Assembly (NCBI RefSeq): GCF_900112185.1
Contig: NZ_FOKP01000034.1
Location: 1-50,757 of the forward strand
DNA: 50,757 nucleotides
From: Allobosea sp. CRIB-10
Lineage (GTDB): Bacteria; Pseudomonadota; Alphaproteobacteria; Rhizobiales; Beijerinckiaceae
Direction of reading: 5' to 3'
Shown piece after piece: positions 42,082-50,657 of the stretch. The position numbers and the translations under genes are program-made. Every line of letters begins with the position of its first letter. The stretch's first letter is position 1. The notes beneath the pieces were generated by a model. That model ran no database searches. It was given only the letters and a program-made list of their open reading frames with translations, and was not told the origin of the DNA.

Positions 42082-42567
42082 ATGGAGATGAACATGGCCG
42101 TCGAACCGGACAGCGCGGGTGTGCGCTTCCCCCCGCCCCTCATATATCTGGGAGCTCTGCTGCTGGGGCTGGCGGCGGAGCGGTTCGTCGCTCTGCGCTC
42201 TTTCGGGATCGACTGGCGGTTGCTGGTCGCAGCAGGCGCGCTGCTGTTCGCTGCGGGCGCGGCGATAATGCTCGCGGCGGCGGGGCTGTTCCGGCGGCTA
42301 GGCACCAACGTTCGGCCGTCGCGGCCTACGAGCCTCATCGCAACGACCGGCCCTTATCGGTGGACCCGCAATCCCATGTATCTCGGCATGGCGCTTGTCT
42401 GTGCCGGCCTTGCGATCGGCTTCGACGGACCGATCGCCTTCGTCTTGCTCCAGTTGCTGCTGATCGCGATCCAGACGCAGGTGATCGCCCGCGAGGAGCG
42501 CTATCTCGAAGCGAAGTTCGGCGACGACTACCGCCGTTACAAGGCCAAGGTTCGCCGCTGGCTCTGA
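42082..42567 (+). CDS. Isoprenylcysteine carboxyl methyltransferase (ICMT/PEMT)-family membrane protein
   Basis: 161 residues with four membrane segments. The SAM-binding region GPYRWTRNPMYLGM and the C-terminal REERYLEAKFGDDYRRY are the family hallmark. Bacterial members methylate small thiols or lipids, but substrates are mostly unknown. It is nine bases downstream of the flavoprotein gene; a redox or thiol-related role fits. Confidence 0.85.
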   Translation: MEMNMAVEPDSAGVRFPPPLIYLGALLLGLAAERFVALRSFGIDWRLLVAAGALLFAAGAAIMLAAAGLFRRLGTNVRPSRPTSLIATTGPYRWTRNPMYLGMALVCAGLAIGFDGPIAFVLLQLLLIAIQTQVIAREERYLEAKFGDDYRRYKAKVRRWL

Positions 42568-42678
42568 CTATTCCGCTGCTGCCGCCTGCGGACCATCTGG
42601 CCTCGGACGCCCTTCAGGCTTTGATCCTCAGCCGACCGCTCTTGGAGAAGCCTGACACCTGAAGCTTGGAGATCGGTC

Positions 42679-43500
42679 TCATGGCGCCATCACCTTTCGC
42701 ATCGAAGCCCGCTGCATCGATCGCGTGGTGAAGCGGTTCGTGAATGCGACGACCTTGTTGAGCAGACCTGCAATGACGGATGGCTTTGCCTGAGCCAGTG
42801 CGCTCAATCCAGCCTCGGCGACGGGGCGAGGCTTCATGGTCAGCCTGCGCAGCATCGGCGAGACGCGGGCGTCGGCTGCCGCATCGAATCCGGTTTCGGT
42901 ATGGCCGGGGCAGAGCGTGGTGACGACGACGCCTCGCGAACGCAACTCATCGTGAAGCGCTTCGCCGAAGGAGAGCACATAGGACTTCGTCGCGGCATAG
43001 GCCGCATAGGTGGGAACCGGCTGGAAGGCCAGCAGACTGGCGACGAGAAGCATCTCGCCGGAGCCTCGGCTGGCCATGTCCCGCCCGAAGGCGTAGCTCA
43101 GCTCGGTCAGCGCCGTCACATTGAGCTGGATCATCTCGGCGGTGCGCGCGAACGGCGTGTCGAGAAAGTCGCCGTGCAGGCCAAAGCCCGCATTGTTGAC
43201 CAGGAGATCGATCCGCAGCGCCTTCGCGTCCAGATTCTCTTTCAAACGGCCGGCAGCGCCGGGAGCGGAGAGGTCGACCGGCTCGACATGGATCTCGACG
43301 CCGTGCTTCCGGCGAAGCTCGAAGGCGAGCCTTTCCATCGGCTCGCGTCGCCGCGCCGCGAGCACGAGATTGACCTTTCGAGCCGCCAGAAGCTCTGCGA
43401 ATTCGACGCCGAGGCCGCTCGATGCGCCCGTCACAAGGGCCCATTTTCCCGAGGGCGCGTCCAAGGTGCTTCCAGCGGGGGAACCGTTCGCGTTCTGCAT
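42679..43500 (-). CDS. Short-chain dehydrogenase/reductase
   Basis: 273 residues from ATG at 43500 (AAAGG eight bases upstream); the frame extends 11 codons more. TGASSGLG at 24-31, NNAG at 102-105, catalytic S155, Y168, K172. The SDR resembles the DltE/YqjQ-like group (KPRPVAEAGL). It lies 25 bases downstream of the MFS gene in the TetR-MFS-SDR operon, suggesting chemical modification of the compounds exported. Confidence 0.9.
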   Translation of the reverse strand: MQNANGSPAGSTLDAPSGKWALVTGASSGLGVEFAELLAARKVNLVLAARRREPMERLAFELRRKHGVEIHVEPVDLSAPGAAGRLKENLDAKALRIDLLVNNAGFGLHGDFLDTPFARTAEMIQLNVTALTELSYAFGRDMASRGSGEMLLVASLLAFQPVPTYAAYAATKSYVLSFGEALHDELRSRGVVVTTLCPGHTETGFDAAADARVSPMLRRLTMKPRPVAEAGLSALAQAKPSVIAGLLNKVVAFTNRFTTRSMQRASMRKVMAP

Positions 43501-43525
43501 GTGATGACCTTTCGAATAGATGCCC

Positions 43526-44830
43526 CTAAGCATCGTTCGAGACCCGCGCTTCGATGATGGTGGAAGGCTGCTTTTCGCGTCGCGGACGGTCGCGATAGAC
43601 GGGAGCGAAGGCCGCGAGCGCGCCGACCGAGGCTGCCGTCATGACGATGGCGAGCGAGACCGACGGCGAGAACGGCATCGCGCTCGCCAGCGTCGAACCG
43701 ATGGCCGCGCTGCCCATCTGGAGGAAACCGAGTAGCGCAGAGGCCGAGCCGGCCTGGCGGCCAAAGGGCTGCAGCGCGATCGCCGTGCCGAGCGGATTGA
43801 TCAGCCCCATGCCGAAGAGGACGATCGAAAGAGCCGCGGTGAAGGTCGTATAGGTCGGCTGCGACGCCACTGCGACCATCCCCAGCGAGCCGGCGGCGAA
43901 GATGATCAGCCCAGCGAGGCCAGTGGTCCGGTCGCCATGGCGCCGCGCCAGCAGAGGCGCCAGGAACCCGGCTGCAAAGACGATCAGCACCGTCGCTGCG
44001 AAGGATAGACCCATTTCGAGCGGCGTCAGTCCAAGCTGACCCATCAGGACGCCGGGCGCCGCGGCAAAGAAGCTGAACAAGCCGCCCAGCACCATGCTGA
44101 CCGAGAGGGCCGGCAACAGGAAGCGACCGTCGACGAGGAGGGACCGATAGGTCGTCGCCACATTGCCGAGCGCGAGCGTGCTCCTGGCGTCAACCGGATG
44201 GGTCTCGCCGACCCGCCGCAGGTAGAGTAGCGCGAGCGCCGCCGCGCAGAGGGCGACGAACGCGAAGCTCGCTCGCCAGCCCGACAGATCGACGAGGACG
44301 CTGCCGAGAAGCGGCGAGAACCCGGGTGCGACGGCCCCGGCGATCATGGTGAGGGACAGCACCCGCCCGAGCGTCTCGCCCTGGCACAGATCGCGCGCGA
44401 TGGCGCGGGCGAGCACGGATGAGGCGCAGGCCCCCATGGCCTGGACGACCCGGCCGAGCACGAGCCCGGACACGTTGTCAGCTTGTGCGCAGATGATGCT
44501 TCCCGCCAAGAAGGTGGCGAGGCCGCCAAGAACCAGCGCCCTTCTTCCGAAACGATCCGAGAGCGGGCCGACAACCAGTTGCCCCAGCGCAAAGGTGAGG
44601 AAGAAGCTGCTCAGGAGAATCCCGAGCTGGGTGCCCGTCAGGCCAAGCTCGGCCGACATGCGTGGAAAAGCCGGGAGTATAATGTTCGTCGCAAGCGTAC
44701 CTAGGGCGGCCAGACCGGCGAGAAGCACGACGATAGGACCGCTGACTTCGCGGGCTTCGGATCGAAGTGGGTCGAGGCCCGTTTGGGAAATCTGCGACGG
44801 TCCGTCGAGCGCAGTTTCCGCGGCACTCAC
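43526..44830 (-). CDS. Bcr/CflA-type MFS multidrug exporter
   Basis: 434 residues with 12 membrane segments. The loop 2-3 motif GPLSDRFGRRALVLGG and the N-terminal ATNIILPAFPRMSAEL are those of the Bcr/CflA drug exporters. It overlaps the TetR gene by four bases and precedes an SDR. Proton-coupled drug efflux is expected. Confidence 0.92.
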   Translation of the reverse strand: MSAAETALDGPSQISQTGLDPLRSEAREVSGPIVVLLAGLAALGTLATNIILPAFPRMSAELGLTGTQLGILLSSFFLTFALGQLVVGPLSDRFGRRALVLGGLATFLAGSIICAQADNVSGLVLGRVVQAMGACASSVLARAIARDLCQGETLGRVLSLTMIAGAVAPGFSPLLGSVLVDLSGWRASFAFVALCAAALALLYLRRVGETHPVDARSTLALGNVATTYRSLLVDGRFLLPALSVSMVLGGLFSFFAAAPGVLMGQLGLTPLEMGLSFAATVLIVFAAGFLAPLLARRHGDRTTGLAGLIIFAAGSLGMVAVASQPTYTTFTAALSIVLFGMGLINPLGTAIALQPFGRQAGSASALLGFLQMGSAAIGSTLASAMPFSPSVSLAIVMTAASVGALAAFAPVYRDRPRREKQPSTIIEARVSNDA

Positions 44831-45420
44831 TGCACGCCCTCCTGCTTGCCGCCGGGCGGCTTCGCATGGGCGGCGATCTGGGAGCCAGCCGCGTTCAGGA
44901 TCTGGCGCGCCAGCGCCTCGTCGTTGACCGTCCGCGACAGCAGGACGGCTCCGACCATCATCGACACTTTCGCCAGAAGAGCGTCACGATCTTCTTCCGC
45001 GGACAGGCTTGCAATCATGTCGAGGTTCGCGCGGATGCCGGCCTCGAACTCGGCCTTCACCTCCGGTCCCTGCCGTGCCGCGTCGGATGCTAGCGCGACG
45101 AACGCGCATCCTTCGGCGCGTGCCGCGACATGTTCAGGGCTGAGGTAGAATTCCGCGACTGCCGAGAGCGGGTCATCCGGCCGAGAAGCGGCGGCCGATG
45201 ACCAGCGCTCGGCCGCACTGGCGATCGCTTGCCGCGACGCCAGTGCGGCCAGTTCGTCCTTCGACGCGAACTGCTTGTAGAAGCCGCCCTGCGTCAGGCC
45301 GGCGCCCGCCATCAGGTCCTTGAGACCGATGCCGTCGAAGCCGTGCTCGCGAAAGAGCCGGCTCGCCGTCTCGATCACCCGCTCCCTATTCTGTGCCGCT
45401 TGCTCCCGGGAGACCCGCAT
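44827..45420 (-). CDS. TetR-family regulator of second efflux locus
   Basis: 197 residues. The helix-turn-helix reads LKDLMAGAGLTQGGFYKQF at about 33-51 (AcrR/NemR-like). It is divergent from the adaptor/RND operon and co-transcribed with the MFS exporter, so one regulator probably governs both pumps. The intergenic region contains an 8-base inverted repeat, tagattgc and gcaatcta. Confidence 0.9.
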   Translation of the reverse strand: MRVSREQAAQNRERVIETASRLFREHGFDGIGLKDLMAGAGLTQGGFYKQFASKDELAALASRQAIASAAERWSSAAASRPDDPLSAVAEFYLSPEHVAARAEGCAFVALASDAARQGPEVKAEFEAGIRANLDMIASLSAEEDRDALLAKVSMMVGAVLLSRTVNDEALARQILNAAGSQIAAHAKPPGGKQEGVQ

Positions 45421-45436
45421 TCTGTGCTCCGAAAAT

Positions 45437-45485
45437 TAGATTGCGTTCGAACTCTATATCAGTCATAGATGTCAAATGCAATCTA
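45437..45485. promoter_or_regulatory. Operator region between TetR and adaptor/RND operon
   Basis: tagattgc (45437-45444) and gcaatcta (45478-45485) are perfect inverted complements; within them atagat (45465-45470) and atctat (45481-45486) form another pair. This arrangement suggests two overlapping operators, one for each direction. Confidence 0.6.
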
Positions 45486-45498
45486 TTTGGTAAGCGCC

Positions 45499-46623
45499 AT
45501 GACAAGGAAATCCCGGTTCACCCTGCTCGCGGTCGCGGGCATCGTGGCCGCCGCCGGAATCGGCGGAGCCGTTCTGCTGATCGGGCACAAACCCGCTCCT
45601 TCGGCTGCCGTAGATCCCCGATTGGAGCCACCGATCGTCCGCGTGTCGGCGGCGAGCCCGGTCATGGGCGCCGACAGGCGCTTCACGGGCGTCATCGCGG
45701 CGCGCGTGCAGAGCAATCTCGGCTTTCGGGTTCCGGGCAAGATCGTCGAGCGGCTGGTCAATGTCGGACAGTCCGTGAAGGCGGGACAGCCGCTTCTGCG
45801 GGTCGACGAGACGGATCTGCGGCTGGCACTCACCGCCAAGCGCAATGCGGCCATCGCCGCCCGAGCCGTGCTGACGCAGGCGACGGCCGACGAGGCGCGC
45901 TACGCGATGCTCGTGAAGAACGGGTTCGCCGCCAGCCCTCAGCGCTACGAGCAGGCGAAGGCTGCGCTCGACACCGCCAAGGCCCAGGCCGCCGCCGCGG
46001 AGGCCGAGGCGAATGTCGCGGAGAACGAGCTCAACTATGCCGTGCTCGTCGCCGACGCGGCCGGGATCATCGTCGAGACCCTGGCGGAGCCCGGGCAGGT
46101 CGTCGCCGCGGGACAGGTGGTCGTCCGTCTCGCGCAGACGGGCCCGCGGGAAGCCTTGGTGGTCTTGCCCGAAACGATAAGGCCTCTGATCGGCTCCGCC
46201 GCCCAGGCGACGCTCTACGGCGTCGCGGGACGCAGCTTCCGCGCCACTTTGCGCCAGTTGTCCGACTCGGCCGATCCGCAGACCCGGACCTATGAGGCCC
46301 GCTATGTCCTCGAAAGCGAGGCCGCGCTGGCGCCGCTGGGCGCGACCGTGACGATCCGCCTCTCCGATACGGCGACAGACACCGAGACGGAGGTTCCGCT
46401 CGGAGCGATTCTCGACGACGGACAGAAGACCGGCGTTTGGCTGCTCGACGAGGCAGGCTCCGCCGTGACGTTCCAACCCGTGCGTCTCGTTCGCGTCACG
46501 AGCGAGACGGCCGTCGTCTCGGGACTGCAGGCCGGGCGCCAGATCGTCTCTCTCGGGGCGCATCTCCTGCGCGAAGGCCAGCCGGTCCGAGCGTCCTCGA
46601 GCATCAAGGCGGCCTCGCGATGA
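45499..46623 (+). CDS. RND periplasmic adaptor (membrane-fusion protein)
   Basis: 374 residues from ATG at 45499; a start at 45469 is possible but falls inside the operator. The N-terminus is a membrane anchor (about 8-29), not a lipobox. The barrel-sandwich halves (LGFRVPGKIV; VADAAGIIVE), helical hairpin and beta-barrel are in the order of HlyD/AcrA-type adaptors. The RND gene starts inside its stop (ATGA). It partners with the following pump and an outer-membrane channel encoded elsewhere. Confidence 0.9.
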   Translation: MTRKSRFTLLAVAGIVAAAGIGGAVLLIGHKPAPSAAVDPRLEPPIVRVSAASPVMGADRRFTGVIAARVQSNLGFRVPGKIVERLVNVGQSVKAGQPLLRVDETDLRLALTAKRNAAIAARAVLTQATADEARYAMLVKNGFAASPQRYEQAKAALDTAKAQAAAAEAEANVAENELNYAVLVADAAGIIVETLAEPGQVVAAGQVVVRLAQTGPREALVVLPETIRPLIGSAAQATLYGVAGRSFRATLRQLSDSADPQTRTYEARYVLESEAALAPLGATVTIRLSDTATDTETEVPLGAILDDGQKTGVWLLDEAGSAVTFQPVRLVRVTSETAVVSGLQAGRQIVSLGAHLLREGQPVRASSSIKAASR

Positions 46624-49600
46624 GCTTCAATCTCTCGGCGATCGCCGTCCGCGAGCGGGCCGTCACCCTGTTCTCGATCATCCTGCTCGTTGCCGCCGGC
46701 GCCTACGCCTTCGTCAAGCTCGGGCGGGCCGAAGATCCGAGCTTCACCATCAAGACGCTGACCGTAACCTCGGTCTGGCCTGGCGCGACCGCCCGCGAAA
46801 TGCAGGACCTCGTCGCCGAGCCGCTGGAGAAGCGGCTGCAGGAGCTCGCCTGGTACGACCGTGTCGAGACCACGACGCGGCCGGGCTATGCCTATCTCAC
46901 GGTCAACCTGAAGGACTCCACCCCGCCGTCCCGCGTCCAGGAGGAGTTCTACCAGGCGCGCAAGAAGCTCGCCGACGAGGCGCGCAACCTGCCGCCCGGC
47001 GTGCTCGGCCCCTTCGTCAACGACGAATACTCCGATGTGAGCTTCGCGCTCTACGCGCTGAAGGCGAAGGGCATGCCGATGCGCGAATTGGCCCGGCAGG
47101 CCGAGATCATCCGGCAGGATCTCCTGCACGTGCCAGGGGTAAAGAAGGTCAACATTCTCGGCGAGCGTCCTCAGCAGATCTTCGTCGAGTTCTCCTATGC
47201 GAAGCTCGCGACGCTCGGCGTTTCCGCCCAGGACATCGTCACCGCCCTCCAGCGGCAGAACACGGTCACGCCGGCGGGCTCGGTGGATACCAAAGGCCCG
47301 CGCGTCTTCATCCGGGTCGATGGCGCCTATGACAGCGTCCAGGCCATCGCCGACACGCCGATCGTCGCGGGAGGCCGGACGCTGAAGCTCTCCGACATCG
47401 CGGATGTCCGCCGCGGCTACGAGGATCCGGCGAGCTTCGTCATCCGGCATCAGGGCGAGCCCAGCCTCATGCTCGCCGCCGTGATGCAGGACGGCTGGAA
47501 CGGGCTGACGCTTGGCAAGGATCTTGAGAATAAGACTGCCGCAATCGGCCGGACGCTGCCGCTCGGCATGTCGCTCGAAAAGGTGACGGACCAGGCGGTC
47601 AACATCGCTGCGTCGGTCGACGAGTTCATGATCAAGTTCGCGATGGCTTTGGGCGTAGTGCTGCTCGTCAGCCTGCTCAGCCTTGGCTGGCGCGTCGGCA
47701 TCGTCGTTGCCGCGGCGATCCCCATCACGCTGGCCGCCGTCTTCTTCATCATGCTGGAGACCGGCCGGTTCTTCGACCGGATCACGCTGGGCGCGCTGAT
47801 CCTGGCGCTCGGCCTCCTCGTCGACGACGCCATCATCGCGATCGAGGTCATGGTCGTGAAGATGGAAGAGGGCATGGATCGCATCAAGGCGGCGGCCTAT
47901 GCCTGGAGCCATACCGCGGCGCCCATGCTCTCTGGCACTCTGGTGACGATTGCAGGCTTTCTGCCCGTCGGGTTTGCCTCCTCCACGGCCGGCGAATACG
48001 CCGGCAACATCTTCTGGGTCGTCGGCTTCGCGCTGATCGTGTCCTGGATCGTGGCGGTGATCTTCACTCCTTATCTCGGCGTCAAGATGCTGCCGGAGAT
48101 CAAGCCCGTCCCCGGCGGCCATCACGCCATCTACGACACGCCGAACTATCGACGCCTGCGGCGGCTGATCACCTTCGCCGTCGACCACAAGTTCCTGACC
48201 TGCGCGATCGTCGGCATCGCCTTTGCTCTCTCCGGCGTCGGCATGGGCGGGCTGAAGCAGCAGTTCTTCCCCACCTCGGATCGGCCCGAGGTACTCGTCG
48301 AAATGCGTCTACCGGAAGGCAGCAGCATCGAGACCACGACGGCCGCGGTCCAAAAGGTCGAGCGCTGGCTCAACCAGCAGTCGGAAGCCAAGATCGTCAC
48401 CAGCTATGTCGGCCAGGGCGCGCCGCGTTTCTTCCTGGCGCTGTCGCCGGAGCTGCCCGATCCGGCCTTCGCCAAGATCGTCGTGCTGACGCCCGACGCG
48501 CGTGCGCGCGAAGAGCTCAAGGTTCGGCTGCGAGAGGCGATTTCGAATGGGCTCGCGCCCGAGGCCTATGTCCGCGCCACGCAATTCGTCTTCGGACCGC
48601 CTTCGGTGTTCCCGGTCGAGTTTCGCATCGTCGGCCCCGATCCGGCTGAGCTCTACAAGATCTCCGAACAGGCCCTGCAGATCATGCGCGGCGTCCCTGA
48701 TGTCAGGGAAGCGAATCGCGACTGGGGCAATCGCACGCCGGTGCTTCGTTTCGTGCCGGACCAGGATCGTCTCAACCTGATTGGCCTGTCGCCGGCGCAG
48801 GTCGGCCAGCAACTCCAGTTCCTGCTGAGCGGGGTGCCGGTCACGCAGGTCCGCGAGGACATCCGCAACGTGCCGGTCATCGCCCGAAGCGCAGGCGCCG
48901 AGCGTCTCGACCCGACGCGCCTCGCCGACTTCTCCCTCATGAGCAAGGACGGCCGGCAGATCCCCCTGGATCAGATCGGGCACTCCGAGATTCGTTACGA
49001 GGAGCCGATGCTGAAGCGACGCGACCGGATGCCGACGATCACGGTCCGCTCCGAGATCAACGAAGCGACGCAGCCTCCGGAGGTCTCCAAGCAGGTGCGG
49101 GCCGCGCTCCAACCGCTGATCGCCGCGCTGCCGGCCGGCTATCGCATCGACATGGGCGGTTCGATCGAGGAGGCGGCCAAGGCGAATGATGCTCTCGGCA
49201 AGATCTTCCCGCTGATGATCGCCGTGACGCTGATCGTCGTCATGCTCCAGGTGCGGTCCTTCTCGATGATGACGATGGTGCTGTTCACCGCGCCGCTCGG
49301 TCTGATCGGCGTCGTCCCGACGTTGCTCGCCTTCGACCAGCCCTTCGGCTTCAACGCGATCCTGGGCCTCATCGGGCTCGCCGGCATCCTGATGCGCAAC
49401 ACGCTGATCCTGACCGACCAGATCAAGGAGAACCAGATCGCGGGTCTGGACGACTACCATGCCGTCATCGAGGCGACGGTCCAGCGCACGCGACCAGTCA
49501 TTCTGACGGCGCTCGCGGCCGTTCTCGCCTTCATTCCGCTGACCCATTCGGTCTTCTGGGGATCGATGGCCTATACGCTCATCGGCGGCACGGCGGTCGG

Positions 49601-49742
49601 CACGGTGCTCATCCTGCTCTTCCTGCCGGCGCTTTACGCCGCCTGGTTCAGGATCAAGCCGGCAGTGACAGCCACCGAGAAGGTCGATGTCCGATCGAAT
49701 GCCGCAACTTCACCGCCCGCCTTTGCGCAGGCGGCGGAGTGA
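46620..49742 (+). CDS. RND-family efflux transporter (second copy)
   Basis: 1040 residues from ATG at 46620, full RND length with the two-repeat 12-segment plan. N-terminal EDPSFTIKTL, GALILALGLLVDDAIIAIEVM with the relay aspartates, and the C-terminal repeat (RNTLILTDQI) are clear. It is of the same branch as the pump at 14044 but clearly diverged, so not a recent duplicate. The stop overlaps the MarR-like gene (GTGA). Confidence 0.95.
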   Translation: MSFNLSAIAVRERAVTLFSIILLVAAGAYAFVKLGRAEDPSFTIKTLTVTSVWPGATAREMQDLVAEPLEKRLQELAWYDRVETTTRPGYAYLTVNLKDSTPPSRVQEEFYQARKKLADEARNLPPGVLGPFVNDEYSDVSFALYALKAKGMPMRELARQAEIIRQDLLHVPGVKKVNILGERPQQIFVEFSYAKLATLGVSAQDIVTALQRQNTVTPAGSVDTKGPRVFIRVDGAYDSVQAIADTPIVAGGRTLKLSDIADVRRGYEDPASFVIRHQGEPSLMLAAVMQDGWNGLTLGKDLENKTAAIGRTLPLGMSLEKVTDQAVNIAASVDEFMIKFAMALGVVLLVSLLSLGWRVGIVVAAAIPITLAAVFFIMLETGRFFDRITLGALILALGLLVDDAIIAIEVMVVKMEEGMDRIKAAAYAWSHTAAPMLSGTLVTIAGFLPVGFASSTAGEYAGNIFWVVGFALIVSWIVAVIFTPYLGVKMLPEIKPVPGGHHAIYDTPNYRRLRRLITFAVDHKFLTCAIVGIAFALSGVGMGGLKQQFFPTSDRPEVLVEMRLPEGSSIETTTAAVQKVERWLNQQSEAKIVTSYVGQGAPRFFLALSPELPDPAFAKIVVLTPDARAREELKVRLREAISNGLAPEAYVRATQFVFGPPSVFPVEFRIVGPDPAELYKISEQALQIMRGVPDVREANRDWGNRTPVLRFVPDQDRLNLIGLSPAQVGQQLQFLLSGVPVTQVREDIRNVPVIARSAGAERLDPTRLADFSLMSKDGRQIPLDQIGHSEIRYEEPMLKRRDRMPTITVRSEINEATQPPEVSKQVRAALQPLIAALPAGYRIDMGGSIEEAAKANDALGKIFPLMIAVTLIVVMLQVRSFSMMTMVLFTAPLGLIGVVPTLLAFDQPFGFNAILGLIGLAGILMRNTLILTDQIKENQIAGLDDYHAVIEATVQRTRPVILTALAAVLAFIPLTHSVFWGSMAYTLIGGTAVGTVLILLFLPALYAAWFRIKPAVTATEKVDVRSNAATSPPAFAQAAE

Positions 49743-50187
49743 GCGATGGGCCAGCCTCCGCAAGCTCAGGCTATGACGCCTCTACCGGGCTTACGGCTTC
49801 GATCCTGCGTGCCGCCAGGGTTCTGTCTCGGAGAGCGGACGCAGCTCTTCAGCATCTCGACCTTAACACCGGGCAACTGATCCTATTAAGCTGCCTCGAC
49901 GTGGATGCGCCGCCATCCATCGGTGAGGTCGCCGCTGCTCTTGACGCGGATAAGACCCCGTCACCGCGAGCCTCAAGCCACTCCTCCGTCGGCGGCTGGT
50001 CGCCGTCCTTGCCGATCCGGAAGATGCCCGATTGAGGCGATTGTTTTTGACACAGGAAGGCTACTTGCTGCTCTCCCGAGGGCTTCCGGTCATCCTGGAT
50101 GCCGACCGTTCAGCGGCAGGCGTCATCCAGCACCATGAGCAGTTTCAAGCCGAGCTGGCGCGGTTGATCAGGAGCTTCCAGGTCTAA
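49739..50187 (+). pseudogene. MarR-family regulator with a one-base frameshift
   Basis: The frame from GTG at 49739 reads LNTGQLILLSCLDVDAPPSI then GEVAAALDADKT, the N-terminal part of a MarR winged helix. At accccg (49955-49960) the frame is lost; shifting by one base restores VTASLKPLLRRRLVAVLADP, then LFLTQEGYLLL to a TAA at 50185-50187. A missing base in the C run (expected ACC ACC GTC) explains both halves. Without it the protein would be about 149 residues, normal for the family. It could be a real mutation or a sequencing error. Confidence 0.8.
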
Positions 50188-50496
50188 AGATTGTAGGCCG
50201 GCGGCACTCGGCTCCGTCGGCCTCAAAGCAATGTCCGCTAACCGGCAGTGATCCAAGGTCGGCTATTGGCGCGGACAGGCCTTGAAGATTCAAAGTAATG
50301 GCACGACGAGCCCGCGAGCGCGATGGAGCAGCTCGCTATCGGCGCCAGGCGATTGGCGCGGAACTTCGCCAGGATGAATTCGGCATCGACGGGGCGCTCG
50401 CTCCGAGATTGATCGCGACGCGGCGGCCGAAGCGCCGGCCGTCACAGCAGACGAAACTGACCTCGCCCAGGTAGCAACGCGGAAAGTCCATTCAGC
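50188..50496. other. Decayed region with no intact gene
   Basis: About 310 bases hold only the repeat copy at 50230-50280 and short frames without recognisable products on either strand. It separates the MarR pseudogene from the ABC-ATPase fragment. Confidence 0.5.
50230..50280. repeat. Dispersed intergenic repeat, copy D
   Basis: aatgtccgctaaccggcag then aaggtcggctattggcgcgg follows the same two-half order as copies B and C, about 50 bases in all. Confidence 0.45.
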
Positions 50497-50657
50497 ATGG
50501 CCGCGACAGACCAGGCATCGGGCCAGTGCAAGCGTCTTCAAATCGCCGGGCGGTATCTCGACGAGCTCCGCGGTGGCCAGAGGCAGCTCGTGTCACAGGC
50601 GCAGGCGTTGGCGGCCGAACCCAACCTTCTGCTCGTCGAGGCCCGCAGCGCCATCGC
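50497..50657 (+). pseudogene. Fragment of a siderophore-type ABC transporter ATPase, truncated by an insertion sequence
   Basis: Read in frame from ATG at 50497: GRYLDELRGGQRQLVSQAQA then LAAEPNLLLVEARSA. Normal family members read YLDELSGGQRQLVSLAQA and LLLLDEPTSALD here. The signature serine and the Walker B aspartate/glutamate have been lost, the first half of the gene is missing, and the match stops where the insertion-sequence end begins. It is clearly a dead remnant. Confidence 0.65.

Noticed and set aside
46302..48188. A 628-codon reverse frame opposite the second RND pump
   Set aside because: Same composition bias and no motif; it is a shadow of the pump gene.
50290..50541. Reverse-strand 83-codon frame in the decayed right end
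   Set aside because: Overlaps the ABC-ATPase fragment and a repeat neighbourhood, has no family features and no ribosome-binding site.
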